A stretch of 64,000 bases of DNA, from NCBI RefSeq assembly GCF_028743495.1, contig NZ_CP117968.1. The stretch is one strand, 5' to 3'. Positions 16,509-25,474 of the stretch are shown here, in pieces (position 1 is the first letter of the stretch; every line of letters begins with the position of its first letter). Made by a program: the position numbers and the translations under genes. The notes below the pieces were generated by a model that was given only the letters and a program-made list of their open reading frames with translations, did not search any database and was not told the origin of the DNA. Origin of the DNA: Allobacillus halotolerans (GTDB lineage Bacteria; Bacillota; Bacilli; Bacillales; Alkalibacillaceae).

Positions 16509-17489
16509 ATGGAAGACCGTAATTCGCTTTATCAATACGTCGTAGAAATGGAAAATTGGCTCGAGCAATTCCAATATACCATGCAAGAGCTGGAAAAGAA
16601 TCCAAGTGTGGTGCTCAACAACGACACACTCCCAAATATACAAAAACAGCTCAATAAACTAGTGACTGATATAAATTATTATAAAAACACCCCTCAAGAA
16701 CTACACAAAGACTTGATGAATGACTTACAAAAAGAGGCATCTGCTTTATATAATGGATATCGATCACTTCTTCAATCGAATTCAAAGAAAGAGCAACAAA
16801 AATCAATGAAAGAAAAGAAAATGAAAACAAACCCTAAGGAGATCTCAGAAAAACCATCTGGGTTCGTTCCCATTGGAGAACATAAACTCCCTCCCCTACC
16901 CTATTCATACGACGCTTTGGAGCCTTATATAGATAACGAAATCATGAAGTTACATCATCAAAAACATCATCAAAGTTATGTTGATGGCTTGAATAAGGCT
17001 GAACGTGAGATGGAGAAAGCAAGAAGGAATAATGACTATCATCTGATTAAGCATTGGGAACGAGAAGCGGCATTTCATGGTGCAGGTCATTATTTGCATA
17101 CGATATTTTGGGACATCATGAATCCGAAAGGTGGCGGCAAGCCCAAAGGAGATTTACTGAAAGCGATAAAGAAGTCCTTTCATAGCTTTGATGCATTCAA
17201 GAAACATTTCTCTGAAGCGGCTAAAAATGTTGAAGGTGTTGGCTGGGCAATTCTCGTTTGGTCCCCCCGTTCACATCGGTTAGAAATCTTACAATCAGAA
17301 AAACACCAAGTCCTAACTCAGTGGGATGTCATTCCGCTACTTGTATTGGATGTATGGGAACATGCTTATTACTTACAATACAAAAATAATCGAGATGAGT
17401 ATGTAGACAATTGGTGGAATGTAGTTTGCTGGGATTCGGTTTCTAAACGATTTGACCAAGCGAAAAAATTGACGTGGCAACCTTATTAA
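16509..17489 (+). CDS. sodF: Fe/Mn superoxide dismutase with N-terminal extension, SodF-like
   Basis: A 326-residue protein. About 110 helical, charged N-terminal residues precede a complete Fe/Mn-SOD domain, an organisation like B. subtilis SodF (about 281 residues). Metal ligands are conserved: His in LHHQKHHQSYV, His in GAGHYLHTIFW, and Asp and His in LDVWEHAYYLQY. GVGWAILVWSPR and NWWNVVCWD are the usual SOD blocks. It should convert superoxide to peroxide and oxygen. The N-terminal part is Gln/Glu/Lys-rich and probably coiled-coil. AAGGAGG lies 8 bases before ATG. No signal peptide. Confidence 0.88.
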   Translation: MEDRNSLYQYVVEMENWLEQFQYTMQELEKNPSVVLNNDTLPNIQKQLNKLVTDINYYKNTPQELHKDLMNDLQKEASALYNGYRSLLQSNSKKEQQKSMKEKKMKTNPKEISEKPSGFVPIGEHKLPPLPYSYDALEPYIDNEIMKLHHQKHHQSYVDGLNKAEREMEKARRNNDYHLIKHWEREAAFHGAGHYLHTIFWDIMNPKGGGKPKGDLLKAIKKSFHSFDAFKKHFSEAAKNVEGVGWAILVWSPRSHRLEILQSEKHQVLTQWDVIPLLVLDVWEHAYYLQYKNNRDEYVDNWWNVVCWDSVSKRFDQAKKLTWQPY

Positions 17490-17556
17490 TGACCATAAAT
17501 TAAAACGTTTTTTAATTATGTATGTTGATCAATACATTATAATTTTTTATTAATGA

Positions 17557-17596
17557 AAAACCGTCCATTGCCCTATTGGGTCAAGTGGACGGTTTT
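17557..17596. terminator. Bidirectional terminator between sodF and the mechanosensitive channel gene
   Basis: Perfect 11-bp stem AAAACCGTCCA / TGGACGGTTTT flanked by A and T runs, lying between two convergent genes. Confidence 0.9.
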
Positions 17597-17601
17597 CACT
17601 G

Positions 17602-18867
17602 TTATAAAGTTGGTGGTTCATCATTGGAACCAGGCTGATTTTGTTGTGTTTTCTTATTCATTTTCTTTTCAGCTTTGCTTAATTGATTTTTGGCAAATTC
17701 TCTACCGCCAATACCAAAGGAAATCGCAAAGGCTGTCATGAGACCGCCAAGAATCAATAGGAAACCTAGATTCACAATGGAAGTTGCGAATTTCAACTGA
17801 TCAAGTGTCATAAATACTGCAAATACAATGATCACATATTTGATGATCGTTGCAGATGCTTTGCTTCCAGTGTATCGACGAATCCATTTATCCAAGAGGT
17901 TCGCCAAGAAGAATCCAATACCTAAGATCAATAAAGCACTTACTAATAATGGTAGGTATTCAAGAATGGCACTACCAATGTTATTCAATACCTCTAACTG
18001 TAAGACATTTAACGCCTCGACAGTAAAGAATAAGATAATGATGAATTTAACCACATTGGTGATTACTTTCGACAAATCAAAGGATGGCTCTTCACTTTCA
18101 CTCAACCCAACAGCTCGATAAATTCGATCGATACCAGCACCTTTGAGTACACTGAATAGTAAGTTGCCGACGAATTTTGCAATGTAATAGCCTAATACGG
18201 CTAGTATGATTGCAACGAAAATGTTCGGAATCATATTCAGAACACTATTTAGAACAGCTGTTACCGGTTCTGTTATCGATTGGATGTTTAATGCATCCAA
18301 AGCCATCGTGATAACTGGAATCAATACGAAAACGTAAACAATGTTTGCCAAAACATTGGATAAAGCGTATTGATTAGGTGCCTCACCCGCTGAATCTGGA
18401 TTTAGCTTTTGATACCAACTATCGATGTGTAAACTTTGTAGGAATTTAAATACCAAATCTTTAATGAGTCTGGCAATAAATACACCTAAAACGAGGATGA
18501 TTGCCGCTGCGATCAAGTTTGGAATAAACGATAGCATCCGGTCCATCATGTTGGTAATCGGTTCAGATACGGAATTCATCCCTAATGCATTAAGAATTGA
18601 AGGTAAGAATAGGATGAATATGAGGTAGTAAACAATGTTGCCGATTATACTTAGAATATCTTCGCCTTGCTCTTTATTTTGAATAATCGGTGCTTTGCTA
18701 AGAGCTTTATGGAAGCCCATCTTTACAAAGCCCTTTGTGATGAGTGCTTTGACACCCTTGGCAATAATCCAAGCTAATAAAAGAAGTAGTAATGCATAAA
18801 TGACATTCGGAATGGCTTGGATCAATTGAGTTAACATTGATTGAAAAGAATCGCTAATGTTATTCAT
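17602..18867 (-). CDS. Mechanosensitive-channel-like membrane protein with repeated TM-helix motifs
   Basis: A 421-residue integral membrane protein built of repeats. The block resembling IPNLIAAAIILVLGVFIARL occurs about four times (near residues 18, 115, 210 and 305), matching the conserved TM-helix repeat (PF05552) of small-conductance channel-like proteins. The C-terminus has FAISFGIGGREFAKNQL, similar to the MscS pore-side region, then a charged tail. It may release solutes on hypo-osmotic shock. ATG at 18867 has AAAGGAGAG upstream; ATGs at 18888 and 18903 lack a site. It lies alone between two terminators. Confidence 0.8.
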   Translation of the reverse strand: MNNISDSFQSMLTQLIQAIPNVIYALLLLLLAWIIAKGVKALITKGFVKMGFHKALSKAPIIQNKEQGEDILSIIGNIVYYLIFILFLPSILNALGMNSVSEPITNMMDRMLSFIPNLIAAAIILVLGVFIARLIKDLVFKFLQSLHIDSWYQKLNPDSAGEAPNQYALSNVLANIVYVFVLIPVITMALDALNIQSITEPVTAVLNSVLNMIPNIFVAIILAVLGYYIAKFVGNLLFSVLKGAGIDRIYRAVGLSESEEPSFDLSKVITNVVKFIIILFFTVEALNVLQLEVLNNIGSAILEYLPLLVSALLILGIGFFLANLLDKWIRRYTGSKASATIIKYVIIVFAVFMTLDQLKFATSIVNLGFLLILGGLMTAFAISFGIGGREFAKNQLSKAEKKMNKKTQQNQPGSNDEPPTL

Positions 18868-19019
18868 TTTTCCACTCTCCTTTATCATTAAATAATGACT
18901 CAATAAACATATTACCTATCATAAACCCGACTAAACATTTTGCCCGCTATTAAACACATAGTTAAGTAGAAGGTAATTTTTTAAAGGTATAAAAATCACC
19001 TTTTATAGATTTAATAGAA

Positions 19020-19028
19020 TGATATAAT
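19020..19028 (+). promoter_or_regulatory. Extended -10 promoter of the glycerophosphodiesterase gene
   Basis: TGATATAAT: a TATAAT box with TG one base upstream (extended -10), 25 bases before the TTG start. No convincing -35 is present. Confidence 0.65.
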
Positions 19029-19053
19029 CTCAAAAGAAAAGGAGGCCATTAAC

Positions 19054-19971
19054 TTGAGAAAAAGAAAGCGAAATCCATTTAGAGCATTACGTACGCTGTT
19101 ACTGATTTTAGGTGCAATCTACATATTCTTAAATATATTACCGGTTCACCACGTAGAAGCTCATCCTTTTTTCGAAAATGGAGACAAGCCATTGGTTGTT
19201 GCACATCAGGGTGGGGAGCATTTAAGACCTTCAAACACAATGATTGCTTTTGAACATGCAAAAGAACTTGGCGTGGATGTAATAGAAACGGATATCCATA
19301 TATCTAAGGATGGTTATCTAGTTGCCATTCATGATCCAACCGTCAACCGGACGACAGACGGTAGTGGTAAGGTTGTTGATTTCAACTTAGATGAGTTGAA
19401 GCAATTAGATGCAGGCTATTATTTCGAGAAGAACGGTAAACATCCTTATCGAAATCAAGGGATTCAATTGGTTACCATCGAAGAATTATTTCAACGTTTT
19501 CCTGATATGCGGTTCATATTGGAAATTAAAAATACAAATCCAAGTGAGAAGATCGACCCGCTCATCAATCGGTTGGTTCACTTAATTGATACATATGGAA
19601 TGAGAGAGAAAGTACTCATTGGATCATTTGATCAAGAAGTAGTCGAACAATTTCGAAGTCAAGCAGGTCCTGGAATAGTTACATCAGGCGGCAGAGGTGA
19701 AGTGACGAAATTTGTCATCTTGAACAAATTCTTTTTAAAGAATTTCTATCGCCCTCAAGTAGAGGCACTGCAAATCCCTCAATCAGAAAGCGGCTTTGAT
19801 TTAACGACAAAATCTATTGTTGAAGGTGCTGAACGAATTGGCATGAACCTTCACTATTGGACGATTAATGATCCGGATGATATGCGAAGATTGATTGAAA
19901 ACGGTGCTGATGGCATTATTACCGATCGACCTGATCTATTGATTGAAATATTAAACCAATTAGGTTACTGA
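19054..19971 (+). CDS. Glycerophosphodiester phosphodiesterase, membrane-anchored or secreted
   Basis: GDPD-family enzyme of 305 residues hydrolysing glycerophosphodiesters to glycerol-3-phosphate and an alcohol. A basic N-terminus and hydrophobic stretch (TLLLILGAIYIFLNIL) act as signal or anchor. The TIM-barrel motifs are AHQGGEHLRPSNT (catalytic His51), VIETDIHISKDG and AIHDPTVNRTTDG, then EIKN and the C-terminal GADGIITDRPD. The start is TTG at 19054 with AAAGGAGG nine bases before it. It may recycle phospholipid or teichoic-acid-derived diesters; that is inferred from the family. Confidence 0.9.
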   Translation: MRKRKRNPFRALRTLLLILGAIYIFLNILPVHHVEAHPFFENGDKPLVVAHQGGEHLRPSNTMIAFEHAKELGVDVIETDIHISKDGYLVAIHDPTVNRTTDGSGKVVDFNLDELKQLDAGYYFEKNGKHPYRNQGIQLVTIEELFQRFPDMRFILEIKNTNPSEKIDPLINRLVHLIDTYGMREKVLIGSFDQEVVEQFRSQAGPGIVTSGGRGEVTKFVILNKFFLKNFYRPQVEALQIPQSESGFDLTTKSIVEGAERIGMNLHYWTINDPDDMRRLIENGADGIITDRPDLLIEILNQLGY

Positions 19972-19976
19972 CAACA

Positions 19977-20018
19977 AAAAAGACTGCATGGAAGTGATCC
20001 GCGTCCATGCAGTCTTTT
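19977..20018. terminator. Bidirectional terminator between glycerophosphodiesterase and pbpC-like genes
   Basis: Perfect 15-bp stem AAAAGACTGCATGGA / TCCATGCAGTCTTTT between convergent genes. Confidence 0.92.
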
Positions 20019-20022
20019 ACTA

Positions 20023-22065
20023 TTATTGACTCATTTTTTCATAAAACATTTTCGCTTTCTTAACAGCATATCCACTGCCGCCTTGATCCTGCACACCTTC
20101 CAAAAGAATTCCTAACACGAAATCGGGTTGATTTTGATCATAAGAAATGAATAGACCATTTTGCTCATCATTTTCATCCTCATGACTAGCTTTTAACTCA
20201 GCTGTTCCTGTTTTTCCAGCAATCGCTCTTCCTTCGATTTCGGCAGATGTTGCTGTCCCTTCCGTTACAACTTTTCGCAATAAGTTTTGTAATCGTTCTA
20301 CGTTCTCACCCGTAGTGATTTCGCTCAGCCACACCTCTGGAGATTCTGATGCGAGCAATAATGGTTTCTGGATGTTTCCGTCGTTTGCAATTCCGCCATA
20401 AATGGATGACAGATGAACGATATTGATTAAAACTTCTCCTTGACCGTAAGCTGAATCAGCTAATTGACCTTCAGAGCTGAATTCTCCGCTGTTAGATACT
20501 TGAGATGTAGCCATTGGATATGCGAATGGAATGGATTCTGCAAATCCTAAGGCTTCTAATTCTTCTTGGAATGTTTCGCCACCCATTTTTAATCCTTGCA
20601 TCGCAAAGTAAATATTATCAGAATGCTTGAAGCCTGTTTCCAAGTCAACATTGGTATGATTCGTACTGACACGGGTTACTTTGAAATCACCCCATGAGTC
20701 ATCTTTTTGCCAGCGTTTCCCTTCGATCTCCAATGCTTCATTTGGATCAAGTGTACCTGCATTTAATCCCGCAACCGTCGTTAGAAGCTTCATTGTTGAA
20801 CCAGGTGAATAAGTAGAAGAGAAACGATTAATTAATGGTTGATCAGGATTTTTAGATAACTGGCTATATTGTTCATCGGTGATTCCGTGAACGAATAAAT
20901 TAGGGTCAAAACTAGGCAAACTAACTAAACTCGTTACTTCTCCAGTCTCAGGATCGATGGTTGTAGCAGTTCCCTTCTCTCCTTCTAAAACGGAGTATAA
21001 TTTCGATTGAAGTTCAGCATCAATGGTAACCTTTATATCTTCACCATCTTTTGCCTCTTGTTCAACTACAGGTGTTTTGGAGCCATCCGGCTTTTCTATA
21101 TAAAGCTCAATACCATTAATCCCCCGTAGTTGGTCTTCATATAACTGTTCAAGTCCTCTTTTCCCTACAACATCACTTGATGAATATCCTTTTCCTTCAA
21201 GCTCTTCCAAGTCTTCAGCTGTTACTTGGCCAATGTAACCTGTTAAGTGCCCTAACACATCTTTATATGGGTATATTCGGTCAACCTCAACTCGGGAGGA
21301 TACGCCTCCTATTGATACAGCATTCTGAACGATGTCTTTATCGTCTAACATGAATTTCTTGACGGGTACGAAATGATCTTCATCAACCCAGCTTTGTGTA
21401 TACTTTTCTTTAATAGATTCTGGTGAAACCTTCAAGATATTCGCTAATTCTGAGAGCGTATTTTCATTGAAGTCCATAGGTGTTATTCCTACTTCATATA
21501 CCTCACCATTCGCTGCGATGCGATTGCCATTTCGGTCTAAAATCTCTCCCCGTGATGCCAGTGTTGTTTGATATCGCACCTCATCTTCTGCCTGCATTTC
21601 AGGCATGATGAAAGTTGTATCCCATTCAACAAACCAGCGATCTTCTTCATTTTCTTCTTCTTCTTCCTTTTCATTCAACGGGCGTGTTAACTGTAATGTA
21701 TTTTCATATTGAATTTGACCAGCTAACGTATTAAACGAGATTTGAATAGGCACCTCATATTCCGTCATCGTCTCGAGTTCCTCATTTGTCAGCTCTTCTA
21801 CCGGCTCTGTACGCTCAATGGTAACTTGGTCCACAGAAAGAGCTTCATATAAATGATTATAACGTTCTACAAAATCTTCTTGAGAAAAAGTTGATTTTGT
21901 TTGCTCGCTCAAATAGTTTTCATACAATTTTTCAAAGTCATATTCCATCCATTGCTCCATGTATTCATCAGCTGTATCGTTTGGATTCGGATATTGTGTC
22001 TCCTCTTCTGAACACGCAGTCAAAAATAAAACTGTCACCAGAAATAAAACAACCGCTTTTTTCAT
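20023..22065 (-). CDS. pbpC: Class B penicillin-binding protein (PBP3/PbpC, MecA-type N-terminal domain), lipoprotein
   Basis: A 680-residue peptidoglycan transpeptidase. MKKAVVLFLVTVLFLTAC is a lipoprotein signal with lipobox LTAC. A MecA_N (NTF2-like) domain follows, interrupted by the acidic stretch NEKEEEEENEEDRW; the PBP dimerisation domain begins near LASRGEILDRNG. The transpeptidase has STMK (about 420), SDN (about 482) and KTGTAE (about 620). This domain order is that of B. subtilis PbpC and of PBP2a, which are low-affinity beta-lactam targets. ATG at 22065 has TAGGAGGTC upstream; the longer frame adds 14 residues without signal character. Likely monocistronic. Confidence 0.92.
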   Translation of the reverse strand: MKKAVVLFLVTVLFLTACSEEETQYPNPNDTADEYMEQWMEYDFEKLYENYLSEQTKSTFSQEDFVERYNHLYEALSVDQVTIERTEPVEELTNEELETMTEYEVPIQISFNTLAGQIQYENTLQLTRPLNEKEEEEENEEDRWFVEWDTTFIMPEMQAEDEVRYQTTLASRGEILDRNGNRIAANGEVYEVGITPMDFNENTLSELANILKVSPESIKEKYTQSWVDEDHFVPVKKFMLDDKDIVQNAVSIGGVSSRVEVDRIYPYKDVLGHLTGYIGQVTAEDLEELEGKGYSSSDVVGKRGLEQLYEDQLRGINGIELYIEKPDGSKTPVVEQEAKDGEDIKVTIDAELQSKLYSVLEGEKGTATTIDPETGEVTSLVSLPSFDPNLFVHGITDEQYSQLSKNPDQPLINRFSSTYSPGSTMKLLTTVAGLNAGTLDPNEALEIEGKRWQKDDSWGDFKVTRVSTNHTNVDLETGFKHSDNIYFAMQGLKMGGETFQEELEALGFAESIPFAYPMATSQVSNSGEFSSEGQLADSAYGQGEVLINIVHLSSIYGGIANDGNIQKPLLLASESPEVWLSEITTGENVERLQNLLRKVVTEGTATSAEIEGRAIAGKTGTAELKASHEDENDEQNGLFISYDQNQPDFVLGILLEGVQDQGGSGYAVKKAKMFYEKMSQ

Positions 22066-22117
22066 TATTGACCTCCTAGCTTCTCTAATCAAATTCATTA
22101 GCTTCAAATTTTAATGA

Positions 22118-22435
22118 TTAACGATAGTTGTTTAGCACATTCTGTAGTTTTAACGCGAGACCAATGTTTCCATCTACTTTAATTTTCCCCATCATAAAAG
22201 CAGAGGTGGCATTCAATTGCCCATCGATCAACTTATGTAAGTTTTCTTTTTTCAATCGCAAGCTACATTTAGCATGATCGGTTGCTTCTTCATTCAACTC
22301 CACACCTTGGTCAAAAAATTCAATGGAGTATTGTCCCCCTTCACTCAATATGAAATTATAAGTAGCGGACAAATGATCTAATCCACTTGGGTCCTCATTC
22401 ATTTTATCAACTAATTTTTGTAAAGTCTCTCTCAT
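22118..22435 (-). CDS. SCP2 sterol-binding domain protein
   Basis: A 105-residue single SCP2-like domain, a hydrophobic-pocket fold that binds lipids or acyl-CoA. The typical ending is present: a helix with AFMMGKIKVDGNIGLALKLQNVL. The N-terminal half carries YNFILSEGGQYSIEFFDQGVEL, the central sheet. It lies 52 bases upstream of the pbpC-like gene on the same strand and may be cotranscribed. The ligand and role are not known. Confidence 0.85.
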   Translation of the reverse strand: MRETLQKLVDKMNEDPSGLDHLSATYNFILSEGGQYSIEFFDQGVELNEEATDHAKCSLRLKKENLHKLIDGQLNATSAFMMGKIKVDGNIGLALKLQNVLNNYR

Positions 22436-22503
22436 CTCATCATCCCCTATTATTTCTTACTTATTTCATTATAACAAATATTCTACGTTTCGATAGAACT
22501 GAA

Positions 22504-22529
22504 GTTTGAATACCGTGTCGCATGGGTAC
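22504..22529 (+). promoter_or_regulatory. Probable SigB-dependent promoter
   Basis: GTTTGA (22504-22509), a 14-base spacer and GGGTAC (22524-22529), against the SigB consensus GTTTAA-N13-15-GGGTAT: ten of twelve positions match. It lies 37 bases before the start codon of the small membrane protein. Confidence 0.72.
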
Positions 22530-22565
22530 GTTACTAATAAATAGAAAAATGAAGAGGTGAAGAAA

Positions 22566-22712
22566 ATGCTCTGGTGGATTATAGGGATTATACTCGCGAT
22601 CTGGTTAATTGGTTTTATATTGGACATCGCTGGGGGACTCATTCACTTATTATTGATCGTCGCAGGAATTGTATTTGTCTTCCAATTGATTACGGGAAAA
22701 AGAAAATTATGA
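22566..22712 (+). CDS. Lmo0937-family small membrane protein
   Basis: A 48-codon gene encoding a very hydrophobic peptide: MLWWIIGIILAIWLIGF, then DIAGGLIHLLLIVAGIV, ending in a basic ITGKRKL tail, so two membrane helices. This matches the Lmo0937-type (DUF5670) family of about 50 residues. The Listeria member is reported to be SigB-controlled, in accord with the SigB-like promoter directly upstream. GAAGAGGTGAAG provides the ribosome site. Function unknown; presumably general stress. Confidence 0.82.
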   Translation: MLWWIIGIILAIWLIGFILDIAGGLIHLLLIVAGIVFVFQLITGKRKL

Positions 22713-22812
22713 CTGATGAGTCTTGGGTGTGCATCAACACTCAAGGCTTTTTTATTTTGCAAAAGCCCTTCAACTGTTATAATTCAGTGTATTGTGAAAG
22801 GGGTGTAGTGCA

Positions 22813-23340
22813 TTGACTGAACATAAAGAAAAAGCCGTGTTTGCAGGCGGATGTTTTTGGTGTATGGTAAAGCCATTTGATCAATGGGATGGTGTTTATT
22901 CTGTTACTTCCGGCTACACAGGTGGACATGTAACAAATCCTACATATGAACAAGTGAAAGAAGGAAATTCAGGTCATTATGAAGCGGTAGAGATTGTCTT
23001 TGATCCAAGTAAAGTTTCTTATGAATTTATTTTGGACCTCTACTGGAAACAAATTGATCCGACGGACCCAGGTGGTCAGTTTCATGATCGCGGATCACAA
23101 TATCGGACAGCAATATTTTACCAGAACGAGCAACAAAAACGATTGGCGGAACAATCGAAACGAGAGTTGGAACAATCCGGCCGTTTTAAACAACCGATTG
23201 TCACCGAAATTTTAAAAGCTTCCACCTTCTATCCTGCAGAGGAAGAACACCAAGACTTTTATAAAAAGAATGAGGAATATTATTTAAAAGATCGTGAAAA
23301 ATCAGGTCGAGATGAATTTATCGACCAGAATTGGAATTAA
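22813..23340 (+). CDS. msrA: Peptide methionine sulfoxide reductase MsrA
   Basis: A 175-residue MsrA that reduces the S-form of methionine sulfoxide in proteins. The GGCFWCM motif has catalytic Cys14 and Cys17. The family blocks SGYTGGHVTNPTYEQV and YWKQIDPTDPGGQFHDRGSQYRT follow, with the EEEHQDFY region near the C-terminus. The start is TTG at 22813, placed by the AAAGGGGTG site; no in-frame ATG precedes the catalytic motif. A second MsrA is fused to MsrB at 32.3 kb. Confidence 0.95.
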   Translation: MTEHKEKAVFAGGCFWCMVKPFDQWDGVYSVTSGYTGGHVTNPTYEQVKEGNSGHYEAVEIVFDPSKVSYEFILDLYWKQIDPTDPGGQFHDRGSQYRTAIFYQNEQQKRLAEQSKRELEQSGRFKQPIVTEILKASTFYPAEEEHQDFYKKNEEYYLKDREKSGRDEFIDQNWN

Positions 23341-23380
23341 AAAAGCAGCATTCTCGGAATAACCGGGAATGCTGCTTTTT
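23341..23380. terminator. Bidirectional terminator after msrA
   Basis: Stem AAAAGCAGCATTC / GAATGCTGCTTTT (13 bp) between convergent genes, with A and T runs on either side. Confidence 0.92.
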
Positions 23381-23384
23381 GTAT

Positions 23385-25373
23385 TTACTGTAAATATTCA
23401 TCAAACCAACCGACAATGTGATTTAACCGCTCCAGACGGAGGTTCGGTTTTCCTGTTCGTGATAAGTTGTGGTCAGCTTCAGGGAAACGAACGAACTTTG
23501 TTTTTTGTTGACGATATTTTAATGCTATGAACAACTGTTCCGCTTGTTCGATTGGACAGCGAAAATCATTTTCGTTATGAATAATCAATAAAGGAGTTTC
23601 CATCTGATCGACGTAAGCAATCGGTGAGTGCTTCCATAACTTTTCTACATCCGAAAATTCCGCTTGGATTTGCCAATCGCTGAAATAGTAACCGATATCG
23701 CTGACGCCGCGGAAACTAATCCAGTTGGAAATACTTCGCTGTGTTACAGCTGCTTTAAAACGATTTGTATGACCAACAATCCAGTTTGTCATGAAACCAC
23801 CATAACTGCCTCCAGTCACTCCTAATCGTTCTTGATCAATCCAATCGTATCGATTTGTAATATAGTCAACACCGTTCATAATATCTTCATAATCACCATT
23901 TCCATAATCGCCTCTTACCGCATCGACGAATTCTTGGCTATAACTGTGACTGCCGCGCGGGTTAACATATAGAACTGCATAGCCTTTTGCGGCCAATAAT
24001 TGCATTTCATGAAAGAATGTATTGGCGTAAAAAGCGTGTGGCCCACCGTGAATATTCACAATCATTGGATATTTCTTTCCTTCTTCATAGCCAGCCGGCT
24101 TCATAAACCATCCATGAACTGTCCAATCATCTTTACTTGTATAAGAAATGGATTCTGGTTTAACTACTTCCGTTTTTTCTAAAAAAGATTGATGGAAATG
24201 AGTGACTTGCGTTAACTCACCTGATGGAATATCCAAAGAGTAAAGCTCACTTGGATTTGTTGGTGTACTGACCGTCAACAATGCTTGTTGGTTTTCGCCA
24301 TTCACATCAAAGCCATAGATATGGAAGTCATCTTGTAATGCTGGGTACAATTCACCATCGACATTTCCATAATAAAGAACGAGATTTCCTTGTGTCGAAA
24401 CTGGAAAATAAAAATCACGATTGCTTGCCCAGACTACCAATTGCAAGACGGGCTGCTGCTGAATATCAGCCACGACAAAATCTCCGACAGGTGCGTCTAA
24501 TCCTTCTGTCAAGCATGTTTTAATCCCTGTTTCAAGATCATAGTGATATAATTCTGTATGGGTTGCATTTTCATAGGTTCTTCCCATTTCAACAAACAAC
24601 AATTGTTTTCCGTCTGGGGAAACCCGTAAACCTGAGACATATCCTTCCTCTGTTTCGATTAGACTAGATTGCTTGCTGTCTAGATCATACCGATAAAGAT
24701 TCATATTAAAATTAAAGTCTTGATCGACTTCTTCATCAGTTACATAGAAGAAAGATTGCCCATTAGGTATCCAATCCAGGACATTGAAATTTTGCTTGCC
24801 ACTTAATAAGGTCTCAACTTTTTCGTCTTCAAGGTTAACTAGTTTGACCTGTTGAAAGCTCTCTTCTAATAATCCAACACTATCTGCTTTATATTTCATC
24901 CGTTCAATGACTTTAGGCTTTGGAAGATCTTTTTCATCTTTTTCTTCTGCCTTTTCATCACCGTTTTTATTTTCATCTTTTTCTGCAGAAACGTGATAGA
25001 TTACTTTTTTTCCGTCTGGGGAAAAGATTGCACTATTTACACCTTTTTCTTCGTCAGTGATCTGTTTTGCTTCTCCTCCATTCTTGGACATCAAGAATAC
25101 TTGGTTTTTCTCATTTCTTGTTGATAAAAATAGAAATTGTTCTCCATTTGGTGCCCACTGGATACCAGACACTCTGTCTTTACCATGGGTCCAAGCACCT
25201 GTTGTATTTGTCGCTCGATCCCAATGGTATAAGTTCGAAACATACGTATTCTTCTCTTTATCCATTTCTGTTCGGATGAAAAGAGCTTCACTTCCGTCTG
25301 GTGAAAATCGTGGATCGGAAATCGATGAAATATGAAACAGATCATCTGCTTGCATGAATTTTTTCTCAGCCAT
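23385..25373 (-). CDS. S9 family prolyl-oligopeptidase-type peptidase (YuxL-like)
   Basis: A 662-residue cytoplasmic serine peptidase of the acylaminoacyl-peptidase branch, similar in size and layout to B. subtilis YuxL. A seven-bladed propeller (residues about 10-400) carries repeats like RFSPDGSEALFIRTE and FSPDGKKVIYHV. The alpha/beta-hydrolase domain has the nucleophile in GGSYGGFM (about 525-532), Asp in ENDFRCP and His in EADHNLS. A charged Glu/Lys/Asp loop (about 143-165) interrupts the propeller. It probably degrades short peptides. Confidence 0.9.
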   Translation of the reverse strand: MAEKKFMQADDLFHISSISDPRFSPDGSEALFIRTEMDKEKNTYVSNLYHWDRATNTTGAWTHGKDRVSGIQWAPNGEQFLFLSTRNEKNQVFLMSKNGGEAKQITDEEKGVNSAIFSPDGKKVIYHVSAEKDENKNGDEKAEEKDEKDLPKPKVIERMKYKADSVGLLEESFQQVKLVNLEDEKVETLLSGKQNFNVLDWIPNGQSFFYVTDEEVDQDFNFNMNLYRYDLDSKQSSLIETEEGYVSGLRVSPDGKQLLFVEMGRTYENATHTELYHYDLETGIKTCLTEGLDAPVGDFVVADIQQQPVLQLVVWASNRDFYFPVSTQGNLVLYYGNVDGELYPALQDDFHIYGFDVNGENQQALLTVSTPTNPSELYSLDIPSGELTQVTHFHQSFLEKTEVVKPESISYTSKDDWTVHGWFMKPAGYEEGKKYPMIVNIHGGPHAFYANTFFHEMQLLAAKGYAVLYVNPRGSHSYSQEFVDAVRGDYGNGDYEDIMNGVDYITNRYDWIDQERLGVTGGSYGGFMTNWIVGHTNRFKAAVTQRSISNWISFRGVSDIGYYFSDWQIQAEFSDVEKLWKHSPIAYVDQMETPLLIIHNENDFRCPIEQAEQLFIALKYRQQKTKFVRFPEADHNLSRTGKPNLRLERLNHIVGWFDEYLQ

Positions 25374-25394
25374 AAGTACCCCCCTAGAAAATGA

Positions 25395-25424
25395 AAAGCT
25401 AGTAGAATGATCTCTACTAGCTTT
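25395..25424 (-). terminator. Terminator of dynA
   Basis: Perfect 12-bp stem AAAGCTAGTAGA / TCTACTAGCTTT with a 6-base loop; the - strand continues TCATTTTC. Confidence 0.8.
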
Positions 25425-25474
25425 GATAGATTAAGATTATTATAAATTAAAAGATAATTTTTGTCGATTACAAA

